A DNA stretch of 64,000 nt from Diphasiastrum complanatum (taxonomy: Eukaryota > Streptophyta > Lycopodiopsida > Lycopodiales > Lycopodiaceae): NCBI GenBank assembly GCA_029204225.1, contig MU831935.1, forward strand, positions 32,087 to 96,086, read 5' to 3'. A model generated the notes under the pieces. The model did no database searches. It had not been told where the DNA came from and saw nothing but the letters and a program-made list of their open reading frames with translations. A program made the translations under genes and the position numbers. Shown here one piece after another: positions 12,800-23,013 of the stretch (its first letter is position 1; the number at the start of each line of letters is the position of its first letter).

Positions 12800-13610
12800 C
12801 ACAATCCAAAAATTCTTCGTTAGTTGAATGTACTATAAGATTCGCTTCACGATCTTCCAATGAGACGATGAACTTGGATTTGTATTGAATTGGCTCATCC
12901 TGAACATGACATAAGCAATGTTAGGTGTGTTATCTGCAAGATACAATAGTGATCCGATTAGCTTCCTGTATGGTGTATGCTGCATCAATTCTCTTTCCTC
13001 TCCAGTCTTTGAACAATCTTCATTTGTCAGGATTGTTCCTGCAAGCATTGGAGTATTCACTCCTTTGCAATTCATCATCCCGAAATCTTCTAAGATTTTC
13101 TGGATATATCTGGACTGATGAAAGTGCATTTTTCTTTTGTCATATTCTCTATCAATTTGTAAGCCAAGATAACATCTAGCTTCTCCTAGGTCTGTAATCT
13201 CGAAATGTTTCGAGATGTCGCACTTCACTTCAACAATAAGTTCTTCACTTTTGCAGAGTATTAGGGTGTCATCCACATATACAGCTACAATGATGATCTT
13301 CCCATCTGTAATTCTTACAAATCAGCTATTAGTGGTTTGAATCCTAAGGATTTCAGGACATGATCTTTCTTCTTATACCATTTTTGCATTGATTGCCCCA
13401 GACCGTAGATACGCTTGTGCATTCTACATGCATAGGAAGTGAGTTCAAAATATAGCTTGGAGGTTGATCCATATAGACTTCTTCATCTAGCTCACCATGT
13501 AAAAACGTTGTCTTTTCGTCTACGATGTGAATCCTGAGATCATAAGCGGTTGCATATGCAAACAATAGGCGTAGACTTTGGAGAGAAGGTCTTAACATAG
13601 TCGATATCAT
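12800..13610 (-). pseudogene. Copia RT and RT-RNase H link, minus strand
   Basis: Minus frames at 13610-13353 (LQSLRLLFAYATAYDLRIHIVDEKTTFLHGELDEEVYMDQPPSY, catalytic Asp changed in the VDEKT strand) and 13276-12833 (MDDTLILCKSEELIVEVKCDISKHFEITDLGEARCYLGLQIDRE, NTPNIAYVMFRMSQFNTNPS). They are separated by a frameshifted interval. RNase H is absent because the sequence ends at the plus-strand protease. Confidence 0.78.
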
Positions 13611-14562
13611 ATTTCTGAGAAAAACCCTTTGCTACAAGTCTGGTTTTGTACTTTATAATATTTCCATTCGGTCCATACTTCAGCTTGTATACCCACTTGC
13701 ATTGTACAGTCTTTCACTTATATGGTAATGGATGCAATGTCCATACCTCATTCTTCTTCATGGATTCCATCTCCTCATTCATGGCTTGGATCCATTTGTC
13801 CTTGTCTAGACATTCAATTGCTTCCTCTAATGTTTGTGGTTGTCTATTGAATCCACAGAACTCTTCAGATGTAGAAGCTGAGCTACCTGGCACAAATATT
13901 GTTGGCGCTCTTCGTTATCTTGTTGACCTTCTGGGAGATCCTTCTGGTACTGCAATGCTCTTTTTTTTATCTGTTCTGCTAGGTCCAAAACCATTTTGGT
14001 TTATAGGTGTTGTAGCAGTAGGCTAGCTTGCGAATCTTTCTTCGTTTGATTCATCGCTTGACTGAGGTGTGTCTCGAACATCTTCGTCTGATTGTTCATC
14101 CTCTGCTCCCTCTGTTGTGGTTGGTAGATCATAGTATTGTCTTCCAAGAACTTCATAACTGACAGCCATTGTACTAGTCTCATCAAACTTGACGTCTATG
14201 ACTGTCTTCACTGTGTTTGTCTCTGGCATATAGATTCTGTAGTATGACGAATGATTGTCATATCCTAAAAGATATCCTTGTTCTGTCTTCTCATCAAGTT
14301 TCTTTCGAAGCTTGTTAGGAACATGTGCATATGCTGCATAGCCAAAGATTCGAATATGAGTCAGATTGGGTTTTCTACCCCACCATAGCTCGTGTGGTGT
14401 TGTGTGAGGAACACCAGATCTTCTTGTCTTGTTCTGAATGTAGGCAGCTGTAGCGACTGCTTCAGCCCACAACACTCTTTGAGCCTTTGAATAGGCCATC
14501 ATGCATCTAGCGGCTTCCATGAGAGTCATGTTCTTTCTTTCTGCAACACCATTGTGCTGCAA
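13611..14562 (-). pseudogene. Copia integrase C-terminal half and linker
   Basis: A 179-codon minus frame (14562-14023) reads HNGVAERKNMTLMEAARCMM (catalytic Glu), WAEAVATAAYIQNKT, PHELWWGRKPNLTHIRIFGYAAYAHVPNKLRKKLDEK and YRIYMPETNTV, then an acidic linker. The next part down to 13611 is the RT N-terminus in broken frames. Confidence 0.82.
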
Positions 14563-15030
14563 TGTATAGGATGTTGTCCTTCTATGAATGATTTCTCGAT
14601 CATTACAAAAATCAGTAAACTGGTTTGAGATTTATTCTCCACCTCGATCTATTCTGGTCTGTTTCAACTTGTTTTCTACGCATTTTCTGCCCAGTTCACA
14701 TATTCTGTGAACTTGTCAAATGCATCTAATTTATTGTGAATGAAGTAGACTCGGGCAAACTTACTATAATCATCAATAAATGTGATACTACTGAGATCAT
14801 GTTGAAAGGTTTGCAGATGTCTGAATGTACTAGCTCCAGAATCTCTGTCGTTCTATAGGAGTCCTTGACAAAAGGAGTACGTGACATCTTACCTTTTATA
14901 CGTGCATCACAAGTCATCAAATTGGTTGCATTCGAGATGCTCGCCCCTGTGATTGCTCCATGATGGCTTGCTTGATACAATGCCATTGAGTTCATATGGG
15001 CATAGTCTCATGTGCCATAGAATATCTGAC
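14563..15030 (-). pseudogene. Copia integrase N-terminal half and pre-integrase end
   Basis: The minus frame 14995-14726 contains a CDARIKGKMSRTPF motif (second Cys of the zinc pair replaced) and TTEILELVHSDICKPFNM (first catalytic Asp). Broken frames follow through the FIDD and D-N-G-G region. The histidine pair of the zinc-binding domain is missing, so the fragment begins inside pre-integrase. Confidence 0.72.
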
Positions 15031-15259
15031 GAATCATCATTGTATGCCTTAAGCAAGCACCAAGGAGTTGGTATGCTAAGCTTAACACTTTTTTACTCTC
15101 TCAAAGCTTTGTTATGAGTGAGTATGGTCATTCACTTTATTATAGATTTGCTGGAAATGATGTTACCATCTTTGGGTCTGGGTAATCTTTTGGTAATGTG
15201 GAAGCCGTCAAGTGGCTTCCCTGTGGGTCAGCTGATTTTCCATTGTTTTGCTGTTGTTC

Positions 15260-15466
15260 TTATTGTTGGCATTGAGCTATAGTTAGAACTCTAACAGGTT
15301 CGGATGATATATGACATGCTGGAAGGATCCTGTTAGATTGTTTAGGGCAGTCTTTGAAACTGTGTTTGCAAACACAGTCTAGACATTCCGCATGGTATTG
15401 GTTTTTAACTTTACAGTCAACCATAAAGTGGCATGTTTCACCACAAATAAAGCAACAGTTGCTCAC
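15260..15466 (-). pseudogene. Zinc-knuckle fragment of a gag
   Basis: The minus frame opens MSNCCFICGETCHFMVDCKV, a CX2CX4HX4C knuckle, followed by CLDCVCKHSFKDC, a partial second set of cysteines. It resembles gag nucleocapsid ends of retrotransposons. It lies upstream, in the same direction, of the minus copia integrase but no protease lies between. Confidence 0.5.
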
Positions 15467-15574
15467 TGGTCCTGTGGCGATAGCGTAACCATCTTGGATG
15501 GCTAGTTGTGCTAGATTTTCTGGTGGTGTGGAATACTCATCTCGTGCGCACGAGCATGAATTGTCGGTTGATAT

Positions 15575-15900
15575 TGTTGAGAAGTAGCCTTCGGCTCCGA
15601 TTGAGTTTTAAGCAAGTGCTTCGGGTGAGAAGGGAGTGATCTGCTCCGGTTGAAATTTGAAAGAGCGCTTCGGCTGAGATTTAACAAGAAGCCTTCAGCT
15701 TCGACTGAGATTTAACAGAAAGCCTTTGGTCGAGATTTAAACAAAATGCTTCAGTCGAGATCAGGACATAAGGCTCCGGTTGAGTTTTATTAGGAAGCCT
15801 TTGGTTAAGATTTAACAGAAAGCATCGGTTGAGTTGCGACGGAAGGTCTATGAAAGGCTCGGTCGAGATCAGATCGATGAGCATCGGTTGAGTTGTAACT
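15575..15900. repeat. Degenerate minisatellite, units of about 25-35 bp
   Basis: About ten imperfect units of the type AAGCCTTCGGTTGAGATTTA, with variants GCTCCGGTTGAG and GCATCGGTTGAG. Unit length varies, so it is an old array. It is more GC-rich than its surroundings. Confidence 0.7.
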
Positions 15901-17261
15901 CAGGACATGGTAGAATTTTTTTTTTTTGTAGTGGCTCTGTCGAGAATTGGTGTGTAGCTGTCCGGTCCAGACGAGAGTCGTGGTTCGGCTTGGTAAGGAG
16001 CGTGAAGCCTTGGTCAAGAACTGAGTTGCACGTTGGTCAGGAGCAAATTGGTGAGCTCTGTAATGAACGTGTGAGAGACCTCAGAGCGATGGTTTTGCCG
16101 CACAGATCAGAATGGTGTGGCTCGGTTGAGTGTCTGTGTAGCTATGGAATGGCGCCAAATATTCACAGATTCCACTGAATCTGTGAACACGGTTTTCTTT
16201 CTTTACCGTTCTTTCTTCTTTGTTACTTCTTTAGGTTACGGTTCTTACGGATTAGTCTTCTTATTAGAACGGTTTCCAAGCAGAAGCATATTCTCAGATT
16301 TACAATGAGTATTCCCCAGCCTGTCAATGGGGAGAGATAGATTTGTTACTCAGCTACATGCATAAACAAGCCATGCAACCAGTCCTAGCTCAGTTTAGAA
16401 TAGCATTACGAATCAAGGAGCAGTTCTACAATCTATTTACTAAAATCAGGGAACAAAACAATGACAAGATTAAACTACTCAGCAAGAAACAAGAAACAAG
16501 AAAACTAGATTCCTAGCAGCAATCTAGCAGCCCAAGAATCAAGAAACACCCATCTCTTGATGCTTGGAATGCCCAAGAACAATCAAGAACTTGAATGTAA
16601 CAGAATATGCAAGATCTACACCACAAATCTAGCCTATTTAGTTTACTTGAATGCTGATTCCTACATTAATCCACAAACAAGAAATGAAATATATTTCACA
16701 ACTAAAAGCAAGGGAGTAAGCAAGAAATCTAGTTAACCCACAAACACAAAGGAAATCAAAACATGCTCATAGGAATTTCACTCAAGAACATTGCCATGAA
16801 CAAGGAGCTTAGCAATCATCAAGAACTCGTGGAAGATCTTCTTGATTTACTCAAGAGAACTTGACAATACATTAAGAGCTCCCTCACAAGAGAGAGGGGC
16901 CCTTAAATAAGTAAGAAGGCTACCCATGTGGAGCCCAAGTGGCAATTTCACCAAATTAAAAATTACATGTGGAAATTACCCTTCCACTAGAGGTCACCAT
17001 CAAAAGGTGGCCCACTCTAAATTATTTAAGGGGGGCCTACATCTATTTACAAAGCCTAGGAAGTATTACTAGCTCCTACATGGTTGTTCCTTCTCTGGGA
17101 TACACCATGTAGGCTCACATAGATAATTCATTGTCATCCTAGCTAATAATTTCTCAGCTCTCATGCTCGGCTCTCAGCTTCTTCTACTCTCCTCCTTCTG
17201 AGACCTCCTCGGTCATGGGTGAGAGATACTCTGTGTCTTCGGCTTGGCTCGAAATCTGGGG
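15901..17261. other. Unassigned, no gene recognised
   Basis: Short open frames (15834-16308) have no recognised domain and overlap the minisatellite. A homopolymer T run lies near 15920. From 16320 to 17230 the sequence is low in long frames, with recurrent CAAGAA words and an AGAG/GGGGCC stretch. It may be a decayed LTR or leader of the plus-strand copia fragment that follows, but no boundary is provable. Confidence 0.3.
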
Positions 17262-18170
17262 ATTCTCTGGAATCCGCTAACAAGAAGTCAAATCTTTTCT
17301 TGTTTGCAAAAGAGTGAAGAAAATCCCAACACTTTTGTTTTGAGAATAAAAGCTTTGAATGATGAGTTGGCTTGCATTGATGAGAGCATTAAGGAAGGAG
17401 AGCTCATTCAAGTTATTCTTAATGGTTTGTTGGATGCTCATGCTAACATTGTGCAAAGTCTTTCTATTCAAAGAACTTTGCCCAAGTTTGATAGATCTTC
17501 AAGAGATCTTGATCAATGAAGAATATAGGCTTCAAACAAGAGGTGGATCTTCATCAACATCTCAAGTTGGAGAGGAGGCTATGTTCATCAAGGGCAAATT
17601 CAAGGGCAAAAGCTCACAAAGAGTACTTCACTTCTTTGTTGGCATATGGAGATGACAAGAGGGTGATCTACACGGCCAATGATGGTGAGTGTGCAATCAA
17701 AGGGATTGGCACAATTCCTATTTCTCTCTCTGCAAATAGGAATGTTCATTTGGAGGATGTTTTGTTCATTCCATCTATAACCAAGAATTTACTTAGTGTG
17801 AGTCATTTGCTAAGTAAAGGCCTCAAAGTTTAGTTTGATGGAGATGGTTGTATGATCAAAAGGAAGGATATCTTGATTGCAAAAGGTAAAAGGCAAGAGA
17901 AGTTGTTCAAACTAGATGCTTGTGTTATTGCTAACCAAGTTGGATGTGCTACAAGAGAGCAAATACCTATCCAAGAGGTTTGGCATAAAAGGATGGGGCA
18001 CCTCAACTTCAAGTCATTGGAGGTAATTGCTAGGAAGCAAGTTGTAATTGGTCTTCCAAGTTCCTTAAGTAGCATCAATCATGTTTGCAAGTCTTGTGCT
18101 TTGTCAAAGTCACATAGACTACCTTATACTAGATCTACAAAGCCTTTTCATTTGGCTCAGGATCGTATCC
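17262..18170 (+). pseudogene. Copia fragment of the same family as the young element (gag, protease end, pre-integrase)
   Basis: Plus-strand frames parallel the 1308-residue polyprotein on the other strand: gag LRIKALNDELACIDESIKEGELIQVILNGLLDAHAN, then EAMFIKGKFKGK. A direct jump follows to HKEYFTSLLAYGDDKRVIYTANDGECAIKGIGTIPISLSANR. The zinc knuckle and protease active site are therefore deleted. It continues with a stop near 17831, then QEVWHKRMGHLNFKSLEVIARKQ and CKSCALSKSHRLPYTRS. It ends near 18170. Confidence 0.85.
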
Positions 18171-18179
18171 TCAAGCTCT

Positions 18180-18431
18180 ATATTCAAAGAAAAATCAGAA
18201 GTTCAGATCCCAGAGATCTACACAGTCAGATTTTCCTGACAAGAGGAGCAACATGCAATAGCTTGTATCAAATAGAAAATCATCTTTAGGGACTCCATCA
18301 TTCCAGCCAAATGCAGAAACTATTCTGCAAATATTGTAAGAGGACTGGCCATCCCATCAAGGACTGCAGAACTCTAAAATACAACAATGAAAAGAAGAAG
18401 CAATTCCAACAACAAGCAAATGTCGCATCAA
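18180..18431 (+). pseudogene. Gag end with zinc knuckle of an older copia element, left part
   Basis: The plus strand reads FCKYCKRTGHPIKDCRTLKYNNEKKKQFQQQ (CX2CX4HX4C near 18320-18365). The frame runs into the insertion point of the young copia and resumes at 24845 with protease sequence, so one old element was split by the insertion. Confidence 0.7.
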
Positions 18432-18436
18432 CCAGT

Positions 18437-19091
18437 TGTGAAAAATACAGATCCTAAGTGGATCTAAACTCCAAGATCATTGGCTTGAATGCTTGCACTC
18501 CAAACTACATAAGCTAGGAATTGGCAACACATTCTATGCTACCTAGAATGCAAAGAACTTGATCAAAAAGCATTTATCACAAATGGAAACTTCCATAAAC
18601 ATCAAGTGCGGCCCAAAATAGCATTATACAGTCCATAATACATCAGCCTACCACTTTTGGAAAGCACCTAAGATCATACACAATAGCTTGAAGACAATAC
18701 ACACAACAATGCTCTCAATGGAGGAAGAAACAATGACAATGATCTATTGATCTCAATGAAGCATACAAAAGGTTTCTCCAACCTGTTCTCCACGACTTCC
18801 CTACTATTTATGGATGAGGAAGATGACTCTCTCTCCTCTCTCTAGAAGGTACTTGACCCTAGATATTCCCTATATAGGAAAAATAGCTAAAAATGGCTTA
18901 TATGACCAAAATACATCAAAATGGTCTCATTTTGAAGGGTATGAAGTTTGACACTTCATCATACTGAAAAAATACAGTAAATAAAAACATTGTGGCCTGT
19001 TTCACACGTGTGAAACTCCAGAACCAAAACTATTTACAATTTTAGCCAATTTAGGCCTCAAACTAGCTAGGAAATGTTGACAATTTTCACA
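18437..19091 (-). repeat. 3' LTR of young copia
   Basis: 655 bp, TGTGAAAA...TTTTCACA on the plus strand. It is preceded on the plus strand by target duplication CCAGT and followed by the polypurine tract. A TATA-like CCTATATAGG lies inside. The gag-pol stop codon falls within its first five bases. Confidence 0.95.
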
Positions 19092-22000
19092 CTCCCTCTT
19101 CAACATTGGATGCTAGTTTCAACACAGTCTTTGAGCACATTCCAAGATTAGATCTATGCATTAAATATAGGTCCTTTCCCAATGGTTTGGTGAAGATATC
19201 AGCCACACACTGCTTTGAAGAGACATGTTGAAGCTCCACCTCTTTGGCAATGACTTGATCTCTCACAAAATGGTGAGCAATCTCAATGTGCTTGCTCCTT
19301 GCATGAAAAACAGGATTGCTTGCCAAGCTTTGGGCTGAAAGGTTATCACAAAGTATGATTGGAGTCTTCTCTGGTTCCAGCAAGTGAAGATCCAATAACA
19401 TCCTCTTGATCCAAAGAATCTCCTTGGTGCATATTGTTAATGCCTTGTACTCGGCTTCGGTGGAAGATAGAGAGATAGTTGGTTGCTTCTTTGATAGCCA
19501 TGAGACCACTCCATCTCCAAGATAGATTGCAAAGGCACTTGTTGACTTCCTATCCATTTGATCACCTGCAAAATCTGAATCTGAAAATCCACAAAGGTTA
19601 GGTGTAGTACCTCCATACAAGATGCCAAAATCTCTAGATCCCGAGATGTATCTAAGTACTCTCTTTCCTAGCTTCCAATGAGCCTCACTAGGATCTTGCA
19701 TAAATTGACTTAGTTTACCAACCACAAAGCTTAGATCAGGTCTTGTGATGGTTAACCATATAAGAGATCCTATTAGCTTTCTATAGAGAGTAATGTCCTT
19801 GAAGGATCTTTCATTACTTCTTGTAGTTAGCTTTACATTTGATTCCATAGGAGTAGAAACAACTTTACAATCTTCCATATGAAACCTTTTTAGAATAGAG
19901 TTAACATACTTTTCTTGACATATGAATGTAGATTTAGAAGTTCTAATAATCTCTATTCCTAAGATATAATGAAGTTTACCAAGATCTTGAATTTCAAACT
20001 CTCTTTTGAGTGCCATCTTGATTTCATCTATATCTAGATTGTTACCACCACTTAAGATAATGTCATCAACATAGATCAAAAGTAAAGTGATATCATTTTC
20101 ATTCAATCTAAAGTAGAGAGAATGATCATACTCACTCATAACAAAGTTTTGAGAAAGTAAGAAGGAATTGAGCTTAGCATACCAACTCCTTGGTGCTTGC
20201 TTTAGCCCATACAAACTCTTTTGGAGATAGCACACATGATTAGGCTCATCATGTGAAACATAGCCCTCGGGTTGCTCCATGTAAATATCTTCTTCAAGAT
20301 CACCATTCAAGAAGGCATTAGTAACATCCATTTGCCACATATCCCAATCATAAAGAGTTGCAAGAGAGATTAGGATTCGAATAGTTACCATCTTTGCCAC
20401 GGGTGCAAAGGTCTCATCATAGTCAATACCATATTCTTGAGCATACCCCTTTGCCACCAACCTTGCCTTGTACTTGTTGATTGATCCATCTTGATTTGTC
20501 TTGATCTTGAAGATCCACTTACAACCAATTGCCTTCTTGTCCTTTGGAAGCTTTACCAACCTCCATGTGTTGCTTTTGATGAGTGCTTGATGCTCATGAT
20601 CCATGGCTTGGATCCATTCCTTCTTTTGAATTGCTTCACCTACACAAGTTGGTTCATCAAAAGAGGTAAGAAAAGCAAAGTTAGAGTTGTCCACCACTTG
20701 CTTTCCTTTTTCATCATAGGTTAGCCTTGATGGCTTAGCCCTTTGCCTTTGAGTCTTCCTTGAAGTTTGCTTTGGAGTGGCATCTCCATCTTCATCCAAG
20801 ACATCTTGCACATCATGATGATTAGTAGGCACATCAACATCAACATCAACAACATTGGAAACATTCTCTTCATGAAAGATGACATCCCTACTTATGACAA
20901 CTTTCTTTGTAGAAGGAATGTACACTTTGTAAGCCTTGCTTACTTCACTATAGCCAACAAACACACCCTTCTTTGATGAAGGATCTTCTTTAGTTCTATC
21001 ATCAAGTGTGATATTGACAAAACATGTACATCCAAAGATCCTACAATGCTTGACACTCGGCCTTCTACCATAAAGAACCTCATGAGGAGTTTTACCATCC
21101 AAGGAAGCACTTGTCCATCTATTACATAGATAGTTAGCACATGCTAAAGCTTCCCCCCAAAAAGACTTAGCAAGATTAGCATGTAGTCTCATTGCCTTGG
21201 CACATTCACAAAGGGTTCTATTCTTCCTCTCGGCCACTCCATTCTGTTGTGGAGTCCTAGGACTAGACATCTCCCTCTTAATCCCATGTGCTATACAAAA
21301 GTCTTTGAACCTATTTGAGGTGTATTCCCCTCCATTATCAGATCTTAAGCATTTGATCTTTGTATTGAATTGGTTTTCCATTTCATTCTTGAACTTGACA
21401 AATGCAGCAAACACTTCATCCTTACTTCTAAAGTCATCAATGAAAGTTGCATACATCTTTGCCCCACCATTGCTTGTTGTACTAGAAGAATGAATATCAG
21501 AATGCACAAGTTGAAAAGCTTCTTTAGATCTAGAAGTAGATCTAGAATAAGCAAGTCTATGAGATTTGGACAAGGCACAATGTTCACAAACACTATTGTT
21601 TGCAACAAGACTTTTAGGGAGACCAAGAACAAGCTCTTTCTTTGCCATTACCTCCAAAGATTTGAAGTTGGGATGGCCCAACCTCTTGTGCCAAACTTCT
21701 TGGTTTGTCAATTGCTCCCTAGCCATACATCCTTCATGATTAGAGATCACACATGCATCAAGCTTGAAAAGTTTACCATGCCTCCTACCTTGAGCAATCA
21801 AGGATCCACATTTACTTATCAAACATGCATCTCCAATGAACTCCACATCAAGTCCTTTGTCAATCATTTGACTTACACTAAGCAAATTCTTAGTGATTGA
21901 AGGAATGTACAAAACATTTTCAAGATTTGCTTTCCTATTTGTTGAAAGGGAAATAGGAATAGTGCCTATGCCTTTGATGTCACATTGACCATCATTTGCA

Positions 22001-23013
22001 GTGTAGATGATGTTACCTTCTCCCTCATAAGACAATAAGGATGTAAAGTATTCCTTATGTCTTGTCATGTGTGATGAGGCTCCACTATCAATCCACCAAG
22101 GATCATTATCATCTATGTTGGCTAACAAACTTGAAGTCATAACAAGTGATTCACATGTGTTATGTTCTTCCTCATCTATTGTAAGATTTCCTTGCCTCTC
22201 TCCTTGCTCTCTTTTCTTCTTATAACATTCATTTGCAAAATGACCTTTTATCCCACAATAAAAGCACTTGAACTTTGACTTATTGTTCTTAGTAGAAGAG
22301 GAAGAGGAAGAGTGATCATCATGATCAAAGTTACCACCTTTGGACCATTTCCCTTTGCCTTTACCTTTGCCCTTGAATTTGCCTTTTGTGAAGAAAGCCT
22401 CTTCACCTCCACCTTGCAAGGATGCACCATCAAGCTTTGATTGCAACCTATGTTCTTCAGCCAATAAGATTTCCTGCAAGTCAACCACACTTGGCAAGAC
22501 TCTTTGAATGGCAAAACTTTGCACAAGGTTAGCATGTTCATTTAGCAAACCATTCAACATAACTTGGACTATTTCACCATCTTTTATGTTCTCATCAATG
22601 CATGCTAAATCATCACTTAGGGACTTAACTCTCAAGATAAATGCATGAGCACTTTCACCCTCTCTTTGCCTACTAGAAAATATTTGTCTCCTTAGGGTCA
22701 ATACCCTAGATGTGGACTTTGATTCAAAGAGCTTCTTTAAGGCATTCCATGCCTCACTTGCACTTTGACACTTTCCAACTTCCTTGAGAAGTTCATTTGT
22801 AACATTCATTTTAATGATATGAAGAGCCCTTTTGGCCTTCTTATCAAACCTTTGTTGCTCTTGAAGTGTGAGAGGTCTCTCTTCAATTTCTGCAACTATG
22901 TCCATGAGTTCATTCAACTCAAGTAAGGACTCCATCCTCACTTTCCAAGTAGAGTAGTTTGATGAACTCAACCTTTCACTAGACTCTAGCATGATCCCAC
23001 CATTGGAAGCCAT
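19087..23013 (-). CDS. Copia gag-pol polyprotein, 1308 codons, uninterrupted
   Basis: It encodes all copia functions in one frame. Gag spans residues 1-200; zinc knuckle C250, C253, H258, C263. Protease WWIDSGAS has its Asp at 309. The zinc-binding pre-integrase has H442/H447 and C476/C479. The integrase triad is D506, D559 and E595. RT has D896 (MDVTNAFLNG) and YVDD 981-984. RNase H has D1145, E1186 and D1223; the end is VADIFTKPLGK. The start ATG at 23013 fits the family gag opening (SNYSTWKVRMESLL). One oddity: between FIDDF (528) and RSKDEVF the usual SRxTWxYxL strand is absent, an in-frame loss of about nine residues in the integrase core. The stop TGA lies inside the 3' LTR. The product would assemble virus-like particles; integration by its own integrase is doubtful. 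Confidence 0.95.
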   Translation of the reverse strand: MASNGGIMLESSERLSSSNYSTWKVRMESLLELNELMDIVAEIEERPLTLQEQQRFDKKAKRALHIIKMNVTNELLKEVGKCQSASEAWNALKKLFESKSTSRVLTLRRQIFSSRQREGESAHAFILRVKSLSDDLACIDENIKDGEIVQVMLNGLLNEHANLVQSFAIQRVLPSVVDLQEILLAEEHRLQSKLDGASLQGGGEEAFFTKGKFKGKGKGKGKWSKGGNFDHDDHSSSSSSTKNNKSKFKCFYCGIKGHFANECYKKKREQGERQGNLTIDEEEHNTCESLVMTSSLLANIDDNDPWWIDSGASSHMTRHKEYFTSLLSYEGEGNIIYTANDGQCDIKGIGTIPISLSTNRKANLENVLYIPSITKNLLSVSQMIDKGLDVEFIGDACLISKCGSLIAQGRRHGKLFKLDACVISNHEGCMAREQLTNQEVWHKRLGHPNFKSLEVMAKKELVLGLPKSLVANNSVCEHCALSKSHRLAYSRSTSRSKEAFQLVHSDIHSSSTTSNGGAKMYATFIDDFRSKDEVFAAFVKFKNEMENQFNTKIKCLRSDNGGEYTSNRFKDFCIAHGIKREMSSPRTPQQNGVAERKNRTLCECAKAMRLHANLAKSFWGEALACANYLCNRWTSASLDGKTPHEVLYGRRPSVKHCRIFGCTCFVNITLDDRTKEDPSSKKGVFVGYSEVSKAYKVYIPSTKKVVISRDVIFHEENVSNVVDVDVDVPTNHHDVQDVLDEDGDATPKQTSRKTQRQRAKPSRLTYDEKGKQVVDNSNFAFLTSFDEPTCVGEAIQKKEWIQAMDHEHQALIKSNTWRLVKLPKDKKAIGCKWIFKIKTNQDGSINKYKARLVAKGYAQEYGIDYDETFAPVAKMVTIRILISLATLYDWDMWQMDVTNAFLNGDLEEDIYMEQPEGYVSHDEPNHVCYLQKSLYGLKQAPRSWYAKLNSFLLSQNFVMSEYDHSLYFRLNENDITLLLIYVDDIILSGGNNLDIDEIKMALKREFEIQDLGKLHYILGIEIIRTSKSTFICQEKYVNSILKRFHMEDCKVVSTPMESNVKLTTRSNERSFKDITLYRKLIGSLIWLTITRPDLSFVVGKLSQFMQDPSEAHWKLGKRVLRYISGSRDFGILYGGTTPNLCGFSDSDFAGDQMDRKSTSAFAIYLGDGVVSWLSKKQPTISLSSTEAEYKALTICTKEILWIKRMLLDLHLLEPEKTPIILCDNLSAQSLASNPVFHARSKHIEIAHHFVRDQVIAKEVELQHVSSKQCVADIFTKPLGKDLYLMHRSNLGMCSKTVLKLASNVEEGV
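19092..19101 (-). other. Polypurine tract of young copia
   Basis: The minus strand GAAGAGGGAG directly before the 3' LTR. It also encodes the last residues (EEGV) of the polyprotein. Confidence 0.88.

Noticed and set aside
19437-22541. Several other open frames inside the young copia
   Set aside because: Shadows of the 1308-codon polyprotein in other frames or on the opposite strand.
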